Assembly: GCF_963583255.1 (NCBI RefSeq)
Contig: NC_084807.1
Coordinates: 25,860,381-25,924,380 of the forward strand
DNA: 64,000 nucleotides
Source of the DNA: Pyrus communis
Taxonomy: Eukaryota; Streptophyta; Magnoliopsida; Rosales; Rosaceae
Direction of reading: 5' to 3'
In this document: positions 1 through 10,398 of the stretch, piece after piece
Layout of the letters: every line of letters starts with the position of its first letter
Position numbering within the stretch: the stretch's first letter is position 1
The notes under the pieces: generated by a model
Told to the model about the DNA's origin: nothing
Seen by the model: the letters and a program-made list of their open reading frames with translations, nothing else
Database searches by the model: none
Program-made: the position numbers and the translations under genes

Positions 1-527
1 CTTACTCTTTGATCTCTCTCATTATCCTCGAGCTACACACACCCAAAAATCGAGACAATGACACGACAACAGCACCATCTCCTGCGTCGACTCTCTCTCC
101 ATCATCCTCCGTGAAACATATAGAGCACATCAAATTTTTCTGGTGAGCCCCGTGGCTTTCGAGCCAAAATCTGGCCAACTTCGGCCACCTCACGACATGA
201 TATTGGTACGAATCTCTTCCTCTCATCCTAAGCTTCAATTTGATAGCTAGATCGCACCCTAGGGTTGAGAATCGGTGTTGAAAGGAGCTCGGGAAGCTCC
301 AGCCTTCCTTTTTGTCGAAACCAAGTCAAAATGACCCAAACCCAGTAACCCTTAAGCCCAAACCCAACTCAGCCCAAAACCCAAGTGGAATCAGGACTTT
401 GGGCCGGGCTGCTGAGCCCAAAACTTTTTCGAAGCCCAAGCCCAAACCCTAGTTAAACCAAACCCTTTGAACCCTAGGTCTTTGGGCCTTACAAGCTTGG
501 GTTTTCGGCCCAAGGAACCCAAGCCCA
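1..527. other. Non-coding stretch with CCCAA-rich low complexity
   Basis: No recognisable gene. Positions about 300-530 are dense in GCCCAA / CCCAAACCC words, a composition often seen in plant LTR-retrotransposon ends and site II-rich leaders. The open frame on the minus strand near the left edge resembles no family I know. It may be the edge of a repeat entering from the left; I cannot delimit it. Confidence 0.3.
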
Positions 528-539
528 TGATGGCCTTGT

Positions 540-980
540 TTTTGAACAAGCTAGCTTCTCGGGTGCCTGGTCTCCATGCCGTTGACGTTGACGTCCGGCT
601 TGACATTCTGCGTAAGGACGAGCATAAACTTGAACAAGTTGCTTTAGGTAGAGAGTTCCATATATGTCTCAGAAGAACTGTTCCGATTCGGGTGCACCAG
701 ATTGATTCCTTGGTGACAATGCTGCGGCAGAAGCTTCAGATTCAGAGGCGGTATGGTTACATCTTACATTTACATTCTCTTGTCTGCATTGCGTGAATTT
801 AGTTCTGTTATTCAACATAATTTTGTAAGCCTGCAAATTTATTGTCCATTTTCGGTTTAACTCATTTTGTTATTGTGAAACAGGTATTGGATTGATTTTA
901 GCAAGTGGGAGGTTTTTGTTAACGATGATCAGACCCGGACCTTTGTGTCGATCGAAGTCATTGCTGCTGGGTCAGCTGAG
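540..980 (+). pseudogene. USB1-like U6 snRNA phosphodiesterase fragment (2 exons)
   Basis: USB1/Mpn1 is a nuclear 2H phosphoesterase that trims the oligo(U) tail of U6 snRNA. Two consecutive exons are visible. Exon A (about 540-750) encodes FLNKLASRVPGLHAVDVDV, KHKLEQ-like and GREFH segments. A GT-AG intron follows at 751-883, and exon B (884-980) encodes RYWIDFSKWEVFVNDDQTRTF, with a donor at 981. The splice joins the frame cleanly. The first catalytic HxS motif reads His-Ile-Cys (codons 659-667), so the catalytic serine position is lost. The second HxS motif and all later exons are missing downstream, and the amino terminus is missing upstream. This is a truncated relic. Family recognition rests on remembered USB1 sequences. 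Confidence 0.72.
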
Positions 981-1254
981 GTATGATTGCTAGCTTTCTC
1001 TCTTGGTGCAATTCTAAATGTTTTCAGTTGTTATATGGGCTTAAGATTTAGTAAGTACTTGCCGAAAGTCATGGGATTTTGAAATATCGATATCTTGTTT
1101 GCTTATTAGCTTAGATTGTTTGGTCTTCGATGCACTTGTAGCATGAAAAACACAAACGAAAACTAATGCATGATATGCTCATGGTTTTAACATGTGTTGT
1201 CCTGGCGTAAATCATGTTCCTAATCCTGTCATGTTCCTAATCCTGTCATGTAAA
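981..1254. other. No gene seen
   Basis: AT-rich sequence following the USB1 fragment. It includes a short direct duplication near 1203-1250 (CATGTTCCTAATCCTGT appears twice). Nothing else recognised. Confidence 0.4.
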
Positions 1255-1885
1255 CTAATGCAGAAATGTATTTTTACCAGTAAATTCAATGGTATCGAAT
1301 GTAGGATTGGTAATAAAACACAAAATATGTAAATTTTCTGAAGAATAATGTACCCATTTAACTATATTGTGAAACTCCGAGAATATAGCGCTGAGCATTG
1401 GATGAGAAGACATTTCTTCGTTGGTGTCGAACTTCATGTCGAAGGTATTGACACCAGTGTAAACGCCATCATCCATGTTGATGGTAATTATTTCCCAGCA
1501 ACTAAGGGTGTCGGAACAACCTTGCACGCAGCCTCCTGTGCATTACTCAGTATTGTCTCAGTTTCTCCAAACTTGAATGCTCCTGTAAACCCTCTCTTGA
1601 CCTTTCCATCATCTGCGATTACAGGAAAGCCGGCTTGGATGTTGCCGTTAACCTACCAAACTTAAAATACCGACGAAATGTTGGGAGTACTTCAGTGTAC
1701 TACTCGTTTTTGTATGCGAGAGCTCCACCTTCATCGTTGTAACAGCATCTGATGCGGACTAGTCCTTCATTCCCGTTACTCTTTGCCATCTCCACTTCGA
1801 ACTTGGCGTAAGGGCTCCCAGCCTTCTATCCGGTGAAATTGAGAAACCCCGGAGCTGGCGTACCATCAAGATTTCCGTCGTGTGT
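1255..1885 (-). pseudogene. Decayed amaranthin-agglutinin / aerolysin-like (natterin-type) gene
   Basis: Read on the minus strand, two parts of one plant family appear in the expected order. The first, near 1885-1700, resembles the end of an agglutinin (amaranthin-like) repeat, with the words AKFEVEMAK and LVRIRCCYN; a stop codon lies just before AKFEVEMAK and another about 20 codons after it. The second, near 1660-1430, resembles the aerolysin/ETX-MTX2 beta-pore-forming domain, with AGFPVIADDGKV followed by NMDDGVYTGVNTFDMKF. In plants such two-domain proteins are thought to be lectin-type stress or defence proteins. The parts are in different frames with several stops, so this is a dead remnant. 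Similarity is from memory of Rosaceae natterin-like proteins. Confidence 0.6.
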
Positions 1886-2361
1886 GGCGAAAGTATTTGC
1901 TGTTGTGGTTTGGTTTCACCACTATAAATCTTGGCAGAGTTGGCATTTTCATTCTATTGTCTGTATATATCTTGATATTACAAGTATTTGTGTGTGCAAT
2001 ATGCATGCTATGTTTATGTTATGTTTATGTTTATATATATAAGTGGCAACACACACATATATGTGTGTTACCACTTTTGCCAACGTTTTCTCCAAAATTT
2101 TGATTTTGGTGGTGTTCTAACTTTTGTGAATGCTAATAACAATTCCCTCGTTAACTGTTGGGACGAGCAACAAAGCAGTTTTGATTCAAAGGCGATCCCT
2201 CGGAAGAAGTCGATTCTTCAATTTTTTAAAACAAATTTGAAGGAAAGGAAATATTTGAATCGCTTTCAGATGTCTGGTCAAATTCTTGAACAGTTGATAT
2301 ACACAGAAGTTCCTTGTTCATGTCACGACTTATGAAAGGATGTACGTATTGCATTTGCATC

Positions 2362-2409
<48 letters not shown>

Positions 2410-2447
2410 TAAGTGGTAAGGGAACAACTAACGATGGCGTTGCGCTT
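1886..2447. other. Non-coding stretch with AT/TG low complexity
   Basis: Positions about 1980-2070 are TATG/TATA and ACACATAT-rich low complexity. Short open frames here have no recognisable domain. The stretch ends in a GA microsatellite directly downstream (in transcription sense) of the ORANGE stop codon. Confidence 0.4.
2365..2403. repeat. (GA)n microsatellite
   Basis: About 19 uninterrupted AG units, potentially polymorphic in length. It lies about 45 bp beyond the ORANGE stop codon, inside what would be its 3' UTR. Confidence 0.95.
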
Positions 2448-3640
2448 CTAATCAAAGGGGTCGATCCGAGGGTCGTGTTCACTTGCCATCGCCATTCCCG
2501 TGCAAAGGCATGTCGGGCACATTACCTGCCACATTTGCAGATGCAATGTTAGATATTTGCCATTTGGAAGTCACCTCTCAAAAATTTGCTACTAAATTAT
2601 CTTAAAACTCCATTTCCAGTCAATTATTTTTCTTCCGAAATGTCTTTCATGTGCTCGACAAACACAACAGTCACCAAACATGTGAATCAGCTATTCCTCA
2701 ATGTATATGATGAAACAAGTGCATCTAAGCGGCAGGCAAGAAGAGGAATTTAGTATGCAGTAAACATTCAATTCAACGGCCATAATTATATGTCTAACCT
2801 TTCCCGCTCCTGAGCAATTTGAACATCTTTCAGTTTTTGGCAGTGAAAGGGGCTGGTTTCCGCCATCAACTGTTGAAACTGGTTCGGTAAGAACAAGGGT
2901 TCCAGTGCTGGAGCAACGAGCACAAGCAAGATATCCTGCAGAAGTATCAAATACACTGGGTAGTTGACATACGAAACCAATCCAAACATCTTTCCATCGT
3001 ATATATTTAAAGCTACAGTACATATGACTAAAAGTGAGAAACATAGGACATTATCACACCAGTTCCAAGACAATATTTGCATCGCTTATGCTCCTGCTGT
3101 TTCACATTGTTTATTTCAACTACCATCAATGCTGAGATCACTCCGACTGCTCCTCCAGAGAACGACGCCACTATGGGATCAACTTGACTGCAGTTTGAAA
3201 GTATATGAGATCAATAAACCAAACTGGTAACAATATAGTATTAACATTATTTAGCTTCATGTCAAGATAGTGCCATACCTCAACTGCAATGGCAGATGCA
3301 TATTTACTATAAAATCTTTATACGATGTGCCTCCTATTCCCAACTTCAACTCCAACTGAAGATGTAAGGGTAATTGTAGGAAAGAGTTACAAACCGAATC
3401 CATGTTTTATAAGCAACAACTACACTTATTCGATATGTTTCCTCATTTTTCACTTGCAAATTCAGAACTGTATTGTCAGACCGGTAAATGAAAACAATGT
3501 TTGTGAATAACTGTTATAACTAATCACAACGAGTTAATACATAAAGAACTTACGGAGGGAGCTATGAGGCCACCAAAAAGGATAAACCCCGCAATAATTG
3601 AATAACAAAAAGCATAATACAGCTTAAGGTTGTCTGAACT
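2448..3640 (-). pseudogene. OR: ORANGE (OR) gene, 3' half, five in-frame exons
   Basis: ORANGE is a plastid membrane DnaJ-like zinc-finger chaperone that stabilises phytoene synthase and promotes chromoplast formation. Five minus-strand exons with GT-AG borders are visible: 3640-3554 (SSDNLKLYYA..., first membrane span), 3355-3279 (LELKLGIGGTSYKDF...), 3187-3060 (QVDPIVASFSGGAVGVIS..., second span, ending KRCKYCLGTG), 2935-2799 (YLACARCSS...CSNCSGAGK) and 2525-2448 (VMCPTCLCTG...DPRIDPFD, stop TAG at 2448-2450). All exon phases agree (87, 77, 128, 137 and 78 nt) and no stop interrupts them. The CxxCxGxG zinc-finger cysteines are kept. What is missing is the amino-terminal half, with the transit peptide and the segment before the first span. 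The sequence upstream on this strand (3660-4090) is not OR. I therefore call a 5'-truncated copy; a distant 5' exon or another promoter cannot be excluded. Confidence 0.8.
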
Positions 3641-3879
3641 CTGCAAGCAATGCATTCACCCTGTGATTAATACTTTGCACAAACTCTACTTTTCACAGAT
3701 TTTTTATGAATCAACAAAAGGCTACAACAAAATACGGGTAAAAACATCGGGGGTATGAAACGGCCAAGTTTACTGAAACATTTATTAATCATGGAAATAC
3801 ATTTCTTCACTGTAATTTGCAGATATACAAACGTTAAGATAAAAGGAAATGCAAAGTACCTTTCACCCAAATTGGAGAA
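3641..3879. other. Intron-like spacer upstream of the ORANGE remnant
   Basis: AT-rich sequence between the first visible OR exon and the duplicated fragment at 3880-4233. No OR amino-terminal exon is present here and no gene is recognised. Confidence 0.4.
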
Positions 3880-4233
3880 GCACCGGTGGCATAAGAATAT
3901 CTTCACAGTTTCTGCACATGCACGAATCAAAAGAATCCGGCGGGTGGAGTTATGTACCTCTCCTTGGAAAATGCCACCTCTTGGGATTTCAAAATATGCG
4001 GCCGTGGCCAGCCGTCTGACCACGCCAATTCCACCAAAGCCGCTGCAACGCGGCGTAGTGTCCGATTGATTGCTTCAAACAGAGTACTCAAAACCCCTGA
4101 AAATTATTTCTTTATTCAGATAATAAAATTTCCCAAATTTCGAATTTTAATTCCGAATCAAAAATAGGGTTTGAATTTTGATTACCTAGAAATTGGGGGG
4201 TTGGGGTGGAGAGGGACTCAGGCCAGGACGGAG
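3880..4233 (-). repeat. Duplicated TNL 3' flank with gene-leader-like fragment (copy 1)
   Basis: This segment lies just past the stop of the intact TNL and is repeated past the second TNL LRR exon (about 19460-19781). Both copies hold a pyrimidine-rich leader, a donor-like TAG/GTAATC, an AT-rich intron-like stretch, an acceptor-like TTTTCAG, then an open segment that reads GGIGVVRRLATA in one frame and LVELAWSDG in another. It looks like the 5' end (UTR exon, intron, first coding exon) of an unrelated gene trapped behind the TNL and co-duplicated with it. I do not recognise the encoded protein. Confidence 0.5.
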
Positions 4234-7200
4234 CTATGCGTCTGTGATAAGGCGTGCCAAATTACAGAGTGTGTCGGGAAGATGTACAAGGCTTTTGCAG
4301 TTTGTCAGACTTAAACACTGAAGCCCCGTAAGCCGTTCAATCCAGGGGGAAAGCTCTTTGATAGATGTTCTATCCAAGAAAAGCTCTCTTAATCCTTCCA
4401 TATCTTCTTTAATGCTTGGAAACACCTCAAATTTTGTACAACCGGAAAGCGAGAGAGAGACAAGGGACTTGAGCTGATAAATGCTGCTTGGAAGACTCTT
4501 AAGTTCCCTGCAATTTTCTAGCTTCAAATGATTCAATCCTATGAGATTTTTAATTGACAAGGGCAGTTCTTTAATTTTTGACCCGGATAAATCAAGAACT
4601 TTTAACCCCTCAATCAATTTTGAAATCTCTGGAAACGTCTCAAGACTCGAGCAGCCAGAAAGTTTAAGGGTTTTTAGAGATTTCATACGAATGATGCTTA
4701 GAAGACTCTTAAGTTTTTGGCAATCTGATAGGTTCAAATGATACAATCCTGTGAGATTATTAATTGACCAGGGCAATTCTTTAATGTTTGACCCGGATAA
4801 ATCAAGCTCTTCTAACCCCTCAATACCTTCTGAAATCGATGGAAACATCTCAAGACTGGAGCAGCCATAAAGATTAAAGGTTTTCAAACATTTCATATGA
4901 ATGCAGCTTGGAAGACTCTTAAGTTCCTTGCAATCTTTTAGGTTGAAACGACTCAACCCCGTGAGATTATTAATTGACGGGGGCAGTTCTTTAATTCTTA
5001 ACCTGGATAAATCAAGCTCTTCTAACTCGTCCATACCTTCTGAAGTCTCTGGAAACATCTCAAGACTGGAGCAGCCAGAAAGATTAAAGGTTTTGAGAGA
5101 TGTCATACGAATTTTGTTGGGTAGAATCTTAAGTTCCTTGCAATTTGAAAGGTTCAAATGACTCAACCCCGTGAGATTATTAATTGACAGGGGCAGTTCT
5201 TTAATTCTTGACTTGGATAAATTAAGCTCTTCTAACCCCTCCATACCTTCTGAAATCTCTGGAAACATCTCAAGACTGGAGCAGCCAGACATATTAAAGG
5301 TTTTGAGAGATCTCATACGAATTTTGTTGGGTAGAATCTTAAGTTTCTTGTAATTTGATAGGTTCAAATGACTCAACCCTGTGAGATTGTTAATTGACAG
5401 GGGCAGTTCTTTAATTCCTGAGCTAGATAAATCAAGCTCTTCTAACTCCTCAATCACTTTTGAAATCTCTGGAAACATCTCAAGGCTCGAGCACCAATTC
5501 AAATTCAATAAAACAAGCTTTGTAAGAGTCGAAATAGACGGGTGAACCTCAACTAAACTTCCACAACTTTGAAGAATTAGCCTCTCAAGATTTGGCACGT
5601 TTGTGAAGTCAGGGGTTTCCTTAAGGTATCGACAATAACTTAAATTGATGAATTTCAACTTTTCCTGCTTCTGTTAAAACAATCAGGAAAACATGCATTA
5701 CTTAATAAGACATCTCACTCAAAGCCCAAACATTTAAAAGAAACAAACACATGTAAATGATTGTACATACCTGGGTTCCTTCCCAAAGTCGGTCAATGGA
5801 ACTATCTTGCATGTCAAGTTCAACAAGATTTTCGAATTGAAAGTTGGATGGCAAAGACTTGAGAGGGAAACCAAACCAGGAGAGATACCTCAGGTTAAGC
5901 AACTTTAAGGACCCAAACAGATGTTCTGGTTTGCAGTACTCATCTTTAAAAACGAAGCCTTGACTGATCTGGAGAAGTCTTAGTTGAGTCATTCTACCAA
6001 ATGCTTCAGCATTTAAACATAGCCAGTCTGAGTACGAGAAATCCACAATTATGCTTTCAATTGTTTTTGTAGCCTGTGCAAATCAAAGTAAAGGAAAATA
6101 TAGAGAACCTTAGTTTTGATTATGAAATTAATGCTTGTTTCTTAAGAAGCCGTCTGATAATCATTTCATTTTCTGTTTAATTGTTTTCAATTTTCATTAT
6201 TAAAACAATGAAAACTAAAAATTGAAAACAAAAATGGTTATCAAACGAGCCTAAGAAATTGATTTTGATCAAAAATTGAAGCTTTCTACTAACAAGCGCA
6301 TAAGAAAAAGACTTCTCACCGTATTTTGAGTTAGCACGTGACGAACATCTTCATAATTCCACAACCTACTTCGTCTCCCAGGCTCTTTGATAGATTCTTG
6401 GCGGATGATTTCTCGACCCATTTCCTCTAATGAATCATGCATCTCCAGCTCCCCCTTCCATGAGATAGTTATGAGAGCTCGATCAATTAGAACTCTTATT
6501 CCTGTATGAGGATGGAAACCACAGCCGTCCAGAATTTCAATTGCTTGGTATTTCTTCATCCCTTTAAGGAAACATGCAATATCTAGAAAGATGTCCTTCT
6601 CTGTGTCATCTAGTCCATCGAAGCTTGTTTTAAGCACATCATGAATTCCCCTTTGCGGGATTTTCCTTATTTTTTCTAACTCATCTTCCCACTCGCGTAT
6701 AGTTTTTTTACCAAGAAAAGCTCCCAAAACTTTGAGTGCTAAAGGCAGACCTTGAGCATATTTTACGACACGATTAGAGAGATCATCATAATCTCTGGTG
6801 GGTTGGTTTTTTCCGAAGGCGTGCTGCCTCAAGAGTTTTAGAGCTCCAGAATCACTCAGAATCTTGGGATTATATATCACATCAGCTATGCTTAGTAATT
6901 GTGAATCTCTAGTTGTTATAATAATTCTGCTTCCACCACCAAAGGAATGTGGCTCTTCAAGTAAAGCTTCAATTTGTTCTAATTTATCCACATCATCAAC
7001 AACAATAAGAACTTTTCTCTGACCAAGGCTTTTTAACATCACCTGAAAACCTTTACTCGATATGTGAGAACTCCCCACCTTGTTGTCTGAGATACTCAAT
7101 AGAAGTTGTGCCTGCATATGTAGTTTGCCATGCTTCAGGAAACCTTCCTTGAAATTTTCAAGAAAGCAAGAAGCTTCAAATCGACCAGCGATTTTATTAT

Positions 7201-8086
7201 AAACAGCTCTAACGATGGTTGTTTTGCCTAAACCACCCATACCCCATATTCCAACAACTCGAACATTATTCGTTTCACCTCCGGGAGGATATAATAATGA
7301 AAGCATTTCATGCATGTGAGAATCCATGTCAACCAAGCCATTATCTTCGCTTGATGTTGATGAGATGTCGATCAATTTCCTATAAACATCTTCTACAATT
7401 TCCTCAATAAGCACCACATCATTCCTGTCAAATTAAAAAAAACAATATAATAACACCACCAAATAATAATTAATGGGTCTTTTTCATCTATTAGTTTTCA
7501 AAAAAATAGAAATTAAAACTGAAAACTAAATATTTATCAAATTACCCCTAAACGTTACAAAAATCCCAAAAATTAATAGGAAACTAAAACAAATTAGAAT
7601 TTACTCATAGTTTCGCGAATCCCAGCCAGATAAACTGGTGGCAGTTGTAAGAGCAGATGTCCAGCTCCGGACCTCTTCCATTTCAGCGTTAGAATCACGA
7701 TCGTGCTGAGCAAAAGCTTCCGCGAAACTTCTCTTGCGTTTACGAACATCAGACGGATCAACATCATAGAAAATGGGGAGTACTATCTGTTTATTGGTAT
7801 CCTTGCATTCCAGGATTTGCACGAGTTCTTTCAAGCACCAAGTGGAAGAAGCATAGTCTTGAGAGAAAACTACAATCGAAATCCTCGACTCTCGAATCGC
7901 TGTCAGGAGCTCGGAAAGGTGGTCGCCTTTTCTGAGCTTCTCGGCATCAATGAAGGCGTTGATTGGTTTCTTAGCCAGAGCGTTGTAGAGATGGCTGACG
8001 AAGCCCCTGCGAGTGTCTTCCCCTCTGAAATTGATGAACACATCGTATTTCCAACCAAGGCCAGAAGAAGAAGAAGAAGAAGCCAT
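4234..8086 (-). CDS. TIR-NBS-LRR (TNL) immune receptor, intact, 4 exons
   Basis: Intracellular resistance-type receptor. Exons by GT-AG borders and phase are 8086-7605, 7424-6320, 6073-5771 and 5670-4234, giving 1108 aa without interruption. I chose the start MASSSSSSGLGWKYDVF at 8086, the usual TNL start just before the TIR domain; an upstream ATG at 8179 is in frame but adds an unlikely extension. TIR is residues about 13-155, with the NADase glutamate at E87 in WCLKELV. NB-ARC motifs: P-loop GMGGLGKTT 222-230, kinase-2 LIVVDDVD 300-307, RNBS-B GGGSRIIITTRD 323-334, GLPLAL 386-391, MHD 489-491. LRRs fill 530-1108 and the C-terminal post-LRR (C-JID) domain of many TNLs is absent. Residues about 690-1040 derive from five 210-bp repeat units. 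No nuclear localisation motif is obvious. It could be expressed, but its function and recognised effector are unknown. Confidence 0.88.
4591..5500 (-). repeat. 210-bp tandem LRR-coding units (5 copies)
   Basis: The word TGAAATCTCTGGAAACATCT and close variants recur at 4621, 4831, 5041, 5251 and 5461, an exact 210-bp period. One unit encodes 70 residues, that is three LRRs with the pattern LEMFPEIS...LEELDLS...IKELP...NNLTGLSHLNL...LK.LP...SLKTFNLSGCSS. Units are nearly identical in DNA, which points to recent unequal exchange inside the LRR exon. Whole-unit changes keep the frame. Confidence 0.92.
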
Positions 8087-10178
8087 TAATCGATCGCACC
8101 TGGTCACCGATGATCGAGCAGCTAAGATTAAGAGTAATGTAAGAACAGAAATAATCGATTGATCTATAAATTGAATCACCGAAAAAACTGGTCTGATCGG
8201 TACGAAGTCAATGAGGACAAAGAAAATTATGCTTTATGTGTTTTCACATCTTCCAGGAAATTTAACGAAAATAATTTTTTTCTTGCAGGCAAAATTGACT
8301 TCAAAATATGAAAATATTCTTCCAGGTATGGACTTGGACATATGAAGTTTCAGTGTGAAACGAATCTGCATACTTTGGTTTGGTTTTGACCCAAGAAAAT
8401 GCTAAGAAAGAATGGTTTAGCAGCTTTGCATGAGGGGACTGGGTCAAAAGTACTCTATTGAATCTACTCTTGCCTACCAACAACTTCTTTGTAAGCCGGA
8501 AATATATCCCGATCTTCCTATTCACACGAAAAAGGAGTAGGGCGACGGGAAATATTTCTAGTTAAGTGTAATTATCTCACACATGTGGCATATTCAACGG
8601 TATTGTGGCGACAAACAAGCGATTAATAGTTGTTTGGTTTTTTAATTTGATGTCACCGTAGTAATGGTACTATGAAATCTTTGATATATTTGCTTTTAGC
8701 TACAAAACTACTAAAACTCCACAAATTGCTTATGAAAATAAAAATATTGACTAGATTTGAACTTGTATAATCTACATCTTCACTACACATTGTTGCTCCG
8801 CTCGTGTTCTAAAGTTGACAATAGCTAGAAGGTCACAGCAAAGAAGCAGAGGAGGCTAACTATTACAGAAAATTTGTTTATTCAAAAGCATTAATAAAAA
8901 CACACATTGAAATTAATTCGCGCCAAAAATAAATAATACAGTGAAGGATTTACAGTGGTGGCAGCCACACTACAACAATAGGGCATCTGACCCTATGCAT
9001 TTTTATATTGGCTTTTATGTTACCGGTTGCGACCGTTTAGGAGAGAAAATATTTTCTATTATGAATAAAAATATCATTACGTAACAAAATAGGAGATCAA
9101 TAGTTGAGTGATAGTTTGTAATGAGAAGGATGTTTTTACTTTTATTAATAATGAGTCTATATATGCGATGTTTTCATAGCATAAAACCTCGCCGACAATA
9201 ATTGTAACTTGTTTGTGTTGATAAATTATGAATGACATTAATATTGTCTAATATCTAAAGAATTTGGATGTCGATATTTTTTTAGAACCTTTTACCTTTA
9301 TAAATTTCGCACCTCTCCTGACAATTCCTAGCTTTGCTGCTGCTTCATTCAACTCCAAGTCCTAGTGGTTCTTGTCTATGATATCAATATCCCTACTGTA
9401 AACGGTGACTTCAATATAAGCTACACTCATTATAACAAAAAGTGTGTATAGAGAACATATATGTATGAAAAAAATGGCAGTGGTTGTGTTTGTGTTGCCG
9501 AACGGATGATACTGAAATACTTAAACCCAAGTCAAGCTCCTTCAGTTCACAAAAATGAAAGTTTATAATACTATAATGTTTGCATATAGACTTGAGAAAT
9601 GACATACCGCCAGCCTGGAAGGTGTAGTGAAAGAGAGAGGAAAAGAGGAAAGAAACGAATACGGAAGGACAAAGACTATCAAATAGACTATAACAATGAC
9701 TTCTTAGCGGTGGTTACAGTTATTCAACTATTGATAATGCATTATTTTAGGTTGAAATGTGGAAGCATTTGAGAAGTAGCATGACAACAACTACTATACA
9801 ATAAACAAAAGTGATAAGAGAAAAGATCCAAATGTGAAAGGATAATAAAGAACAGTTATTCAAGATCAGCATTTTACAAGATTTGAACTTAGGACCACAA
9901 TCTACTAGATCGTTGTATTAACTATGTTTTTGTATTAACTAAAGTGGTGTTCTAATATAATTCTTAGGAATTTCAAGGAGGCATGTGGGGGTGAATCATT
10001 TTTTCTCTAAATTCGGTGGTGCAAAAGAGAATTTTATTGATAACAGAAAAAGAAATTATATATCAAGGTAGACCATATAATAGACCCAAATTGATAAGGC
10101 TCCACTGCTAAGAACTATTGCAAAATGCGCATTAGGATTAAACTTCTAGCATAAAGTAATTACCCTGTGAACTAACCT
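8087..10178. other. AT-rich spacer upstream of the TNL
   Basis: No gene recognised. It contains one copy of a duplicated block (8440-8735) shared with 14620-14915. The rest, including the short open frames at 8301-8525 and 9411-9605, shows no domain. No clear TATA box for the TNL could be fixed. Confidence 0.4.
8440..8735. repeat. Diverged segmental duplication, copy 1 (partner 14620-14915)
   Basis: The words TTGAATCTAC, TTGCCTACC, CTTCTTTGTAA, ATCCAACGGTATTG-like, AAGCGATTAAT and CTACTA.AACT.CACAAATTGC run in the same order in both places, with many substitutions. A small piece also recurs near 23690-23720. The block links the flanks of TNL copies and suggests that the resistance cluster grew by segmental duplication. 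Confidence 0.75.
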
Positions 10179-10183
10179 TGCAC

Positions 10184-10391
10184 TGTAAAAAGTGCAAAGA
10201 ATATTTTGCAGAAAATTAATTTCTTCAATTGATACTAAGAGACTTTATACAAAGAGAGTACTTGCCGAAGAAGTAACCTATCCTACATTCTAGGGTTTAC
10301 AGATAATCACAAATAAATTACAAACAATTTACAAGATAGTTTCCTAAAACTAAGCCAAGATATCAGGAATGATATCATTGAATTCTCAACA
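10184..10391 (-). repeat. 3' LTR of the Ty1-copia element
   Basis: 208-bp terminal repeat, TG...CA, identical by eye to 13845-14052 and preceded by the PPT on the minus strand. Confidence 0.92.
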
Positions 10392-10398
10392 CTCCCCC

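Noticed and set aside
2690..3082. Overlapping minus-strand open frames at 2691-3044 and 2786-3082 as independent genes
   Set aside because: They cross real splice sites of the ORANGE remnant; the spliced exons explain the conserved zinc-finger words.
4541..5353. Plus-strand open frames (MRLLIDRGSSLI... repeats)
   Set aside because: They are antisense shadows of the 210-bp LRR units; the same happens at 20086-21577.
8087..8179. Upstream in-frame ATG extending the TNL (MIQFIDQSIISVLTLLL...)
   Set aside because: It would add a membrane-like leader unusual for TNLs. MASSSSSSGLGWKYDVF matches the usual start, though an N-terminal signal anchor cannot be fully excluded.
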